DNA of 55,995 bases from Kitasatospora humi (lineage in GTDB: Bacteria > Actinomycetota > Actinomycetes > Streptomycetales > Streptomycetaceae): positions 1 through 55,995 of the forward strand of contig NZ_JAJJPA010000045.1 of the NCBI RefSeq assembly GCF_020907985.1, written 5' to 3'. The position numbers were made by a program, and so were the translations under genes. Shown piece by piece: positions 8,385 to 15,227 of this stretch; the first letter of the stretch is position 1, and each line of letters begins with the position of its first letter. Below the pieces are notes generated by a model. That model ran no database searches and was not told where the DNA came from. It saw only the letters and a list, made by a program, of their open reading frames with translations.

Positions 8385-8810
8385 GGATTCCCTCTCGACA
8401 GCCCCGGGCGGGCATGCGGAACCAGGCCCGGTGAGGAGCCCGTTGCGCTGTGTCACGACCTGCGGGCGGCCTGGTACGTGTCCGACGTACGTGCCGCCCC
8501 GGCCACTCCGCCACACACCGGCCGGCCTGTACGAGTGGCCGTTCGGCGGGCACCCGACTGCGGGTGCGCTGGGGGTGAACCCGGGTGGTGCTCGTTGCAC
8601 CGGGGAGAAAGCTAGGTGGGCCGCCAGCACGGAATCAACAAATTCATGACCCGTTCAGGGTTCGACCAGGTCAGGCGGGTGTTACTCGAGGTAACGATCA
8701 GAGCTTTCCAAGGTCACCTGTCTGTTTTGTCTAAGTTTGCGAGGCTCAAACCTCTTTCTCACGTGGCATCGGTCACTTCTCAAAACCTGTGACCTCGCGC
8801 ACATTGTCAA
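8385..8810 (-). promoter_or_regulatory. Long structured 5' leader and promoter region of the rpfA-type gene
   Basis: A minus-strand TTGACA (near 8804-8809) followed by CAGGTT is a plausible promoter, giving a leader of about 390 nt. The leader contains several strong hairpins: GGGCGGC/GCCGCCC enclosing GTACGT/ACGTAC (8464-8499), GCACCC/GGGTGC (around 8549-8568), and GGTG/CACC near 8584-8601. The distal part (8640-8830) is clearly A+T richer than its surroundings. Streptomyces rpfA is known to be controlled by a cyclic-di-AMP riboswitch, but I do not find the conserved ydaO words on the sense strand, so only a structured leader is claimed. Confidence 0.5.
8681..8695. promoter_or_regulatory. 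Inverted repeat GTTAC-N5-GTAAC
   Basis: Perfect 5-bp arms around TCGAG lie inside the A+T-rich part of the rpf leader/promoter region. It could be a regulator site; no known consensus is assigned. Confidence 0.35.
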
Positions 8811-8980
8811 CACAACGTAGTCATTCGTAGACCGTAAGCAGTCGCTTCAGTGCCAAATTCCGACACTCGACAGCCCAACCCGTGACTCCGAACACACCGT
8901 TCCGTTGGTAATGGCGGCCGGGCCCGCCCGCGCCGCGCCGGGGCGTCCGTACCGCCCAGCCGACTGATCTAGGAGTCCTG

Positions 8981-10192
8981 TTGCCGCGATTGCTCGATGT
9001 CAGCGATGAGGTCCGCGCCGAGATCGGCGATGACGAGGCCGACCGCCTGCTGGGCGGGGCCCACGCGCCCGACACCTACGACTGCACGTCATGTCGCACC
9101 CCTGGCGACAGCCTCACCGAGCCGACCAGCACCGTGCTCTTCGTGGGTGAGGAGACGGCGGTGCTGGCCTTCGCCCACGCGCGCTGCATCCCCTCGCAAG
9201 TGGTCCCGGTCTCGGAGGCGCAGCTGATCGGCGCCGTGCGCAGCATCAGCCAGACCCAGGGCGGCACTCCCCCGCCACCCGGGAGGGCGACGGATCCGCT
9301 GACCGCACCGATGGCCGACCCGGCGAACCCGCTGGCTGCCGGCCGGACGAACCCGCCGGCCACCGACCCGGCGAACCAGGCGAACCAGGCGACGGCCGGC
9401 GCGGCGAACCCGATGATGGCCAACCCGACGAGCCCGCCGGCCGATCCGCTGAGCCCGCCACCGATGGACCCGTTCGCCACCCGCCTCACCGACCCGCGAC
9501 CCGACTCGCTGAGGGGCATGCACACCCCGTCCTTCGCCGACCCGCTGACGGCCCCACTCGGCGATCCGCCGACCGCCCCGCTGGTCGACCCCTTGACCGC
9601 CCCCCTGGCCGCCCCCCTGGGCGACGTGCCCCGACCGGCCGGCGCGGCCACCGCGCCGGCCGGTTCGCCCTATCCACCCGGGACACCGACACCCGAGTCG
9701 GCCGCCCGGGTGCCCACCCCGGGCGAGCCCGCCGTGCTCGGCGTCACCTGCGGCCTGGTGCTCTGCGGCGACACCGGCCACGCCGCCATCGTGGTCGAAC
9801 CCACCGGGCCGGTCGGGCGTCCCGGCAGCACCAGCGGCACCGACGAGTTCCTGCCGCTGCTGCTGGACAACGGCTTCCACCGGATCACTGAGGTCAACGA
9901 GCCGCCGGCGCGGCTGGACGGCTGGTCGGTGCTGTTCGCGATGGGGCGGCTGCACTCGATCCTGCAGCCCTCGGCGGCGGGCACCAGCGCCTGGTGGCAG
10001 GCGCACGCCCCGCTGGTGGTCACCGAGGCCTGGCGCAACGCGGCCAACAGCCAGTCCACTGTGATCATGTACGCGGCGCCGGCCGGCACCATCGGCCGGC
10101 AGCCCCGCGAGGACCTGCTGCGCACCGCGCTGGACCGGGCCGCGGTCCGCGGGCTGCTGGTCGCCGCCACCCTCCCGCTGGCCGGCACCTGA
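8981..10192 (+). CDS. Streptomycete hypothetical protein, Cys/His cluster plus proline-rich linker
   Basis: The protein has 403 residues and I do not recognise a named family. The TTG start is fixed by AGGAG five bases upstream (8971-8975). The N-terminal ~95 residues contain C-T-S-C and later H-A-R-C, an arrangement that could bind one zinc ion. Residues ~95-240 are a low-complexity linker of DPLTAPL / ANPxxA type repeats. The C-terminal ~160 residues are folded-looking (LGVTCGLVLCGDTGHAAIVVEP, then ITEVNEPPARLDGWSVLFAMG), with Trp-rich helices. There is no signal peptide or membrane helix. It is divergent from the rpfA leader, and a strong hairpin follows it. Confidence 0.75.
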   Translation: MPRLLDVSDEVRAEIGDDEADRLLGGAHAPDTYDCTSCRTPGDSLTEPTSTVLFVGEETAVLAFAHARCIPSQVVPVSEAQLIGAVRSISQTQGGTPPPPGRATDPLTAPMADPANPLAAGRTNPPATDPANQANQATAGAANPMMANPTSPPADPLSPPPMDPFATRLTDPRPDSLRGMHTPSFADPLTAPLGDPPTAPLVDPLTAPLAAPLGDVPRPAGAATAPAGSPYPPGTPTPESAARVPTPGEPAVLGVTCGLVLCGDTGHAAIVVEPTGPVGRPGSTSGTDEFLPLLLDNGFHRITEVNEPPARLDGWSVLFAMGRLHSILQPSAAGTSAWWQAHAPLVVTEAWRNAANSQSTVIMYAAPAGTIGRQPREDLLRTALDRAAVRGLLVAATLPLAGT

Positions 10193-10296
10193 CCCTCAGC
10201 CGACCCGGCGCACAGGTGACCGGCGAGGGCATCAAGTAGGCGCTCCGCATGGAGCGTTGAAGCGCCGCCGGCACCCCGTCCGCCCCCAGCGCGCCG

Positions 10297-10325
10297 CGCG
10301 CCCCGGGTCCGCACCCCGGGGCGCG
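10297..10325 (+). terminator. GC-rich hairpin terminator
   Basis: CGCGCCCCGGG and CCCGGGGCGCG form a perfect 11-bp stem with a 7-nt loop, 105 bp after the stop of the hypothetical gene. There is no T run. A smaller CGCTCC-GCAT-GGAGCG hairpin lies before it at about 10241-10256. Confidence 0.6.
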
Positions 10326-10397
10326 TGACGCGCGCCCCGGCGCCGATGCCCGGCGACGGACCCGCATCCCCGACTCGACTCGCTCGTTGGGCCCTAC

Positions 10398-11078
10398 GTG
10401 TACAGCCACGACGTCACCTCAGCCCTCCGCCACACCACCGCGCTCCGGAGCATCCCGGCGATGAGGCCGTCGTACGACGGGGAGCATCCGGTGGCCCCCG
10501 CACCGACTCCGATCTACGACGAGCTCTACTCCGAGTACCGCCGGCTCTTCCGCGCGCTGCCCGGCGACCGCTCGGGCGAGGAGGAGCTGCGCTTCACCGG
10601 CTTCGCGAGCCGCACGTACGAGTCCCGCGCCGCCCACTCACCGTCGGGCGCCGCCGAGCAGTACGCCGGCCTGGCTCAGCACCAGGGGTTCCCGGGCTTC
10701 GCCGGCCAACTGCCCGGCGCACCGCAGTTCGTACCGGTCCAGCAGCCCTCCGCGGCGCCGAACTCCCCGTCACCGCAGCCGTACCAGCCCCAAGCGTCGG
10801 CACATCCGTCGCACCCGTCGCACTCGTCCCCCTCAGCAACCCCATCCCACCCGACCGCACACCAGAACCACCAGAACCACCAGGGCCACCAAACGCACCA
10901 GAGCCACCAGGGCCAGCAATCGCACCAGAATCACCAGGGCCAGCACCAGAGCCCCTCCGAGGCCCAACCCACCAGCGGCCAGGGCTGGGTGGCGGCCGGC
11001 TACCTCGCACCGGCGGCGGTCGCCACCCCGGGCCGGCACCGCAGCACCCTGCTCTCCCTCCCCCCTGGCCGCAGCTGA
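10398..11078 (+). CDS. Hypothetical protein with His/Gln repeat tail
   Basis: The protein has 226 residues and no named family is recognised. The conserved-looking part is IYDELYSEYRRLFRALPGDR followed by GEEELRFTGFASRTY. The rest is Pro/Ser/Gln rich and carries an HQNHQNHQGHQTHQSHQ-type repeat (about 11 His in 30 residues) that could chelate metal. The start is uncertain: GTG at 10398 has no ribosome site, while ATG at 10461 has GGAG about ten bases upstream and begins just before the conserved part. Similar DELYxEYRRLFRALPGDR proteins are, as far as I recall, restricted to streptomycetes. It is convergent with der across a strong terminator. Confidence 0.65.
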   Translation: MYSHDVTSALRHTTALRSIPAMRPSYDGEHPVAPAPTPIYDELYSEYRRLFRALPGDRSGEEELRFTGFASRTYESRAAHSPSGAAEQYAGLAQHQGFPGFAGQLPGAPQFVPVQQPSAAPNSPSPQPYQPQASAHPSHPSHSSPSATPSHPTAHQNHQNHQGHQTHQSHQGQQSHQNHQGQHQSPSEAQPTSGQGWVAAGYLAPAAVATPGRHRSTLLSLPPGRS

Positions 11079-11124
11079 CCCCGCCGGGCCGTGCGCCCGC
11101 CCCCGAGGGTCCCGCCGCACAAAC

Positions 11125-11166
11125 GGAGTGGGCCCGGCGACTCTCCCCAGTCGCCGGGCCCACTCC
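11125..11166. terminator. Bidirectional terminator between hypothetical gene and der
   Basis: GGAGTGGGCCCGGCGACT pairs perfectly with its complement (18-bp stem, loop CTCCCC). It sits between two converging genes. The minus-strand exit reads GTTTGT and the plus-strand exit TTCC, so it can serve both. Confidence 0.85.
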
Positions 11167-11206
11167 TTCCCGCAGCCCAGAACCCAAGCTCTGCCTGGGT
11201 GCGGGC

Positions 11207-12667
11207 CTACTTCTTCTTGCGCTTCTCCCGCACCCGCACCGAGATCGAGATCGGCGTGCCCTCGAAGCCGAACTCCTCGCGCAGCCGGCGCTCGATGAAG
11301 CGCCGGTAGCCGGCCTCCAGGAAGCCGGAGGCGAAGAGCACGAACCGCGGCGGCTTGGTGCCGGCCTGGGTGCCGAACAGGATGCGCGGCTGCTTGCCGC
11401 CCCGGATCGGGTGCGGGTGGGCGGCGACCAGCTCACCGAGGAAGGCGTTCAGCTTGGCGGTCGGGATGCGGGTCTCCCAGCCGGCGAGCGCGGTCTCGAT
11501 GGCGGGGACCAGCTTCTCCATGTGCCGACCGGTCTTGGCCGAGACGTTGACCCGGGGAGCCCACTGGACCTGGACGAGGTCCTGCTCGATCTCCCGCTCC
11601 AGGTAGTAGCGGCGTTCCTCGTCCAGCTGGTCCCACTTGTTGTAGGCGATCACCACGGCGCGGCCGGCTTCGACGGCCATGGAGATGATCCGGGTGTCCT
11701 GCTCGGCGAGCGGCTCGCTGGCGTCGATCAGGACGACGGCGACCTCGGCCTTCTCCAGGGCGGCGGAGGTGCGCAGCGAGGCGTAGAAGTCGGCGCCGGC
11801 GGTCAGGTGCACCCGACGGCGGATACCGGCGGTGTCGACGAACTTCCAGGTCTTGCCGCCCAGTTCGATCAGCTCGTCGACCGGGTCGCGGGTGGTGCCG
11901 GCCAGCTCGTTGACGACCACGCGCTCCTCGCCGGCCACCTTGTTGAGCAGGCTGGACTTGCCGACGTTGGGCCGGCCGATCAGCGCGACCCGGCGCGGGC
12001 CGCCGAGGGCGGTGCCGAAGGTCTGCGGCGGCGCCTCGGGCAGCACGGCGAGGACGGCGTCGAGCAGGTCGCCGGAGCCGCGCCCGTGCAGGGCGGAGAC
12101 GGGGTAGGGCTCGCCGAGGCCGAGCGACCAGAGGTAGGCGGCCTCCGCTTCGGTGGACGGGCCGTCGACCTTGTTGGCGCAGAGCACCACCGGCTTGCCG
12201 GAGCGGCGGATCAGCTTGACCAGCGCCTCGTCGGTGTCGGTCGCACCGACCGTGGCGTCCACCACGAAGAGCACGGCGTCGGCGGTCTCGATGCCGAGTT
12301 CGGCCTGGGCGGCGACCATGGCGTCGATGCCGAGGACGTCGATCTCCCAGCCGCCGGTGTCGACCACCTTGAAGCGGCGGCCGTTCCAGGTGGCCTCGTA
12401 CTGGACGCGGTCGCGGGTGACACCCGGGCGGTCCTCGACCACGGCCTCGCGGCGGCCGATGATCCGGTTGACCAGGGTGGACTTGCCGACGTTGGGGCGG
12501 CCCACCACGGCCAGCACCGGCAGCGGCAGGTGGGCGCCGGCCTCCAGGTCGAGCTCGCCGTCCTCGAAGCCCTCACCCTCGGCGAGGGCCATGAACTCTG
12601 CGTACTCGGCGTCGTCAAGCTCGCCGTGACCGGCGATGTGCTCGTTACTCATTGCTGTCTGTTCCAT
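11207..12667 (-). CDS. der: Ribosome biogenesis GTPase Der (EngA)
   Basis: The protein has 486 residues. It is an essential GTPase acting in 50S subunit assembly. There are two tandem G domains: G1 GRPNVGKSTLVNRI and G3 DTGGW in the first, G1 GRPNVGKSSLLNKV with DTAG in the second, each with NKxD (CANKVDG, AYNKWDQ). A KH-like domain and a basic tail ending KRKKK follow. The ~35-residue acidic N-terminal extension is usual for actinobacteria. The start is ATG 12667 or ATG 12652; neither has a strong ribosome site. The order tyrA-cmk-der on one strand suggests co-transcription; der is 117 bp behind cmk. Confidence 0.96.
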   Translation of the reverse strand: MEQTAMSNEHIAGHGELDDAEYAEFMALAEGEGFEDGELDLEAGAHLPLPVLAVVGRPNVGKSTLVNRIIGRREAVVEDRPGVTRDRVQYEATWNGRRFKVVDTGGWEIDVLGIDAMVAAQAELGIETADAVLFVVDATVGATDTDEALVKLIRRSGKPVVLCANKVDGPSTEAEAAYLWSLGLGEPYPVSALHGRGSGDLLDAVLAVLPEAPPQTFGTALGGPRRVALIGRPNVGKSSLLNKVAGEERVVVNELAGTTRDPVDELIELGGKTWKFVDTAGIRRRVHLTAGADFYASLRTSAALEKAEVAVVLIDASEPLAEQDTRIISMAVEAGRAVVIAYNKWDQLDEERRYYLEREIEQDLVQVQWAPRVNVSAKTGRHMEKLVPAIETALAGWETRIPTAKLNAFLGELVAAHPHPIRGGKQPRILFGTQAGTKPPRFVLFASGFLEAGYRRFIERRLREEFGFEGTPISISVRVREKRKKK

Positions 12668-12784
12668 TTCCCGGTCCGCCCCGTCACCGGGCGCGGGCCG
12701 TGCGTACCTGCCCGGGCATGGACGCCGGGCAGCGCGAAAAACCTCAGGGTCAAACACCCAATGGTACGAGAGACGCCCCGGCCG

Positions 12785-13501
12785 CTAAGCGGCGGTCGCC
12801 CCGGCGGCCCGCTGGGCGACCAACTCGACCACGGTGTCGATCACTTGGTCGAGGGTCAACTGGCTGGTGTCGACCAGTACGGCGTCCTCGGCCCGGGTCA
12901 GCGGCGAGGTGGTGCGGGACGAGTCGGCGGTGTCGCGGCGGACCAGGTCGGCGGCCATCGCGGTGATCGTCGCCTCGTCCACCCCCTTGGCCCGCAGCTC
13001 GGCGGCCCGGCGCTCGGCCCGGGCGTCGGCGGAGGCGGTCAGGAAGACCTTCGCGGTGGCGTCCGGGAAGACCACGGTGCCCATGTCCCGGCCTTCGGCG
13101 ACGATCCCGCGCGGGGCGAGCTCGGCGCAGTCGCGCTGCAGCTCGACCAGCCGGGTCCGCACCGCCGGCACCGCCGAGACGGCACTCACCCGGGCGGTCA
13201 CCTCGGGACCGCGGATCGGGCCGGAGACGTCGACGCCGTCGACCGTGATAGTGGGGCCGTCGGCGTCGGTGCCGGAGACGATCACCGGCTTGCCGCAGGC
13301 GATCGCGACGGCCTCGGCGTCAGCGGTGTCGACCCCGTTGGTCAGCATCCACCAGGTCATCGCCCGGTACATGGCGCCGGTGTCCAGGAAGCTGAGGCCC
13401 AGCCGGGCCGCGACCGCACGGGAGACGGTCGACTTGCCGGAGCCGGAGGGTCCGTCGATGGCGACGACGACCGGGACGTGCGCTCGGCCGGCAGTGTCCA
13501 C
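12785..13501 (-). CDS. cmk: Cytidylate kinase
   Basis: The protein has 238 residues. It phosphorylates CMP and dCMP with ATP. The P-loop is AIDGPSGSGKSTVSRA; the NMP-binding region LDTGAMYRAMTWW and the conserved EGRDMGTVVFPDA (CMP base recognition) are present, with a LID-like RRDTADSSRTTSPL. The GTG start at 13501 is supported by AGAGAGG. It is the middle gene of the conserved rluB-cmk-der type block, although rluB is separated from it here by accessory genes. Confidence 0.96.
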   Translation of the reverse strand: MDTAGRAHVPVVVAIDGPSGSGKSTVSRAVAARLGLSFLDTGAMYRAMTWWMLTNGVDTADAEAVAIACGKPVIVSGTDADGPTITVDGVDVSGPIRGPEVTARVSAVSAVPAVRTRLVELQRDCAELAPRGIVAEGRDMGTVVFPDATAKVFLTASADARAERRAAELRAKGVDEATITAMAADLVRRDTADSSRTTSPLTRAEDAVLVDTSQLTLDQVIDTVVELVAQRAAGATAA

Positions 13502-13589
13502 AGGGGAACCTCTCTTCTTGACACCCGGGGAGATACCTCAAGGTTAGACGACCGTGGCCACTCCCTTGGCCGCCAGCCCGGGCGCCCCC

Positions 13590-13930
13590 TCGGGGCCGCC
13601 CGCCCGGGAGCGCCTCGGCCGCAGCTCAGGGCAGCCTCCGGACAGCACGGGCAGTGCCTCGGGACAGCACGGGCAGTGCCCCGGGAGAGCTCAGGCACGT
13701 CCCGGGGCGGCCCAGCGCGGCACAGGGCGATCCAGGCACGGCCCGGGGCGGCCCAAGCACGGCACGGGGCGATGAGGCACGGCACGGAGCAGCCCAAGCG
13801 CGGCAGGGAGCAGCTCAAGCAGAGCCCGTGGCGGCCCCGCAGCGGCCCATGAGCGGCCCCGCGCCGCCCCGAGCAGCTCGGGCACCGCCCGGGGCGGCGC
13901 AGCCGCAGAGCCCAGGGCGGCCCCGGGGCA
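13590..13930. repeat. Degenerate GC-rich repeats between tyrA and cmk
   Basis: The 437-bp gap 13502-13938 holds no gene I can support. It is filled with imperfect copies of units such as GCACGGGCAGTGCC, then CACGGCACGGGGCGATG and CCCGGGGCGGCCCA. Many open frames cross it only because of the base composition. It may act as a transcriptional spacer; the parts with CCGGGGCGG/CCGCCCCG can form hairpins. Confidence 0.65.
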
Positions 13931-13938
13931 GTCCGTGA

Positions 13939-15024
13939 TCAGTCCCGCACGTCCCAGCCGCGCTCCACCAGGCTGCTGACCAGCTGGTGCGTGGCCGAGG
14001 GCGCGATGGAGAGCTGCACCAGGCCGACCTGTCGGCCGGCCGAGTGGTCGATCGCGACGTCCTCGATGTTCACACCGGCCCGCGCCGCCTCGCGGAACAG
14101 CCGCCCGAGCTCGCCCGGCTGGTCGCCGATCGCCACCACCACGGTCTCGTAGCGGGTCGGCGGGGCGCCGTGCTTGCCGGGGATCCGGGCCTGGCCGTTG
14201 TTGCCGCGGCGCATCACGCTCTCGATCCCGTCGGTGCCCTCCCGCCTGCGGCTCTCGTCGTCGCCGGCCAGCGAGCGCAGTGCGCTCACGGCGGTGTTCA
14301 GGTCGGCGGCCAGCTCCTCCAGGACGTCGGCGACGACGGCGGCGTTGGCGGCGAGGATGTCCAGCCACATCCGCGGGTCGGAGGCGGCGATCCGGGTCAC
14401 GTCCCGCACGCCCTGGCCGGCCAGCCGGACGGCGGTCTCGTCGGCGTGCTCCAGCCGGGCGGCGACCAGCGAGGAGAACAGCTGGGGTGCGTGCGAGACC
14501 AGCGCCACCGCGCGGTCGTGCGCGCTCGCCTCCATCACCACCGGCATGGCACCGCAGAGCGCGACCAGCTCCAGCGCGGCGTTGAGGGTCTCGGTGGTGG
14601 TGTCGGCGGTGGGGGTGAGCACCCAGGGGCGGCCCTCGAAGAGGTCGGCCCGGGCGGCCAGCGGGCCGGACCGCTCGCGGCCGGCCATCGGGTGCCCGCC
14701 GATGTAGTGGGCGGTGTCGCAGCCCAGCGCGACCGCCTCGTCGCGGGGCCCGCCCTTCACGCTGGCCACGTCGGTGTAGCTGCGGGCCAGGCCGCGCCGC
14801 TGGCAGTCCGCGAGCACGGCGCCTACCAGCGCCGGCGGGACCGCCACGATCGCCAGGTCCACCGGTTCCGACGGCTCGTCGGTGGTGCCCGCGCCGAGCG
14901 AGGCGGCGGTGTGGGCGGCGTCCGGGTCGGCGTCCTCCAGATAGACCGCTATTCCACGGGCGGTCAGCGCGAGCGCGGCGGACGTGCCGATCAGACCGGT
15001 ACCGACGACGGCGGCTGTGCGCAT
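13939..15024 (-). CDS. tyrA: Prephenate dehydrogenase with C-terminal ACT domain
   Basis: The protein has 361 residues. It converts prephenate to 4-hydroxyphenylpyruvate with NAD(P) for tyrosine synthesis. The Rossmann start is AAVVGTGLIGTSAALAL; the catalytic-site region HYIGGHPMAGRERSGP and the helical dimerisation domain (SHAPQLFSSLVAARL, GQGVRDVTRIAASDPRMW) are clear. A C-terminal ACT-like domain begins near YETVVVAIGDQPGELGRLF and may bind an aromatic amino acid as allosteric effector. ATG 15024 has AGGAG upstream. It is followed on the same strand by cmk and der. Confidence 0.95.
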   Translation of the reverse strand: MRTAAVVGTGLIGTSAALALTARGIAVYLEDADPDAAHTAASLGAGTTDEPSEPVDLAIVAVPPALVGAVLADCQRRGLARSYTDVASVKGGPRDEAVALGCDTAHYIGGHPMAGRERSGPLAARADLFEGRPWVLTPTADTTTETLNAALELVALCGAMPVVMEASAHDRAVALVSHAPQLFSSLVAARLEHADETAVRLAGQGVRDVTRIAASDPRMWLDILAANAAVVADVLEELAADLNTAVSALRSLAGDDESRRREGTDGIESVMRRGNNGQARIPGKHGAPPTRYETVVVAIGDQPGELGRLFREAARAGVNIEDVAIDHSAGRQVGLVQLSIAPSATHQLVSSLVERGWDVRD

Positions 15025-15213
15025 GGTGGTTGAGGCTCCTGCACTGCGGGGGACGGACGGCGGACGCCCCCCATCCTCGCGCACGGCCTCGGCAGCCGCT
15101 TCCCCAGCCCCACCGCAAGGCCCAGGACAGCGGTCGGCCCCGCAGGACAGCGGTCAGCCGCACAAGGCAGACTGGCCGAGCACCCCCGTGGAACCGACGA
15201 CCCACAACGTGAA

Positions 15214-15226
15214 GGAGCGAAGCTCC
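15214..15226 (+). promoter_or_regulatory. Hairpin overlapping the ribosome binding site of the first DUF4139 gene
   Basis: GGAGC-GAA-GCTCC forms a 5-bp stem with a GAA loop that contains the only Shine-Dalgarno motif, just before the GTG at 15228. In the mRNA this could sequester the ribosome site. It may also be chance. Confidence 0.45.
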
Positions 15227-15227
15227 C

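Noticed and set aside
8385..8640. Cyclic-di-AMP (ydaO) riboswitch in the rpfA leader
   Set aside because: Expected from known Streptomyces rpfA genes, but the conserved GGGGTGAA and CAGCTAACC words are not on the minus (sense) strand. The similar GGGGGTGAACCC is on the wrong strand. Kept only as a structured leader.
10325..13852. Very long open plus-strand frame across der and cmk
   Set aside because: It is antisense to two well-defined minus-strand genes, with Gly/Arg/Asp-rich composition typical of shadow frames at this G+C.
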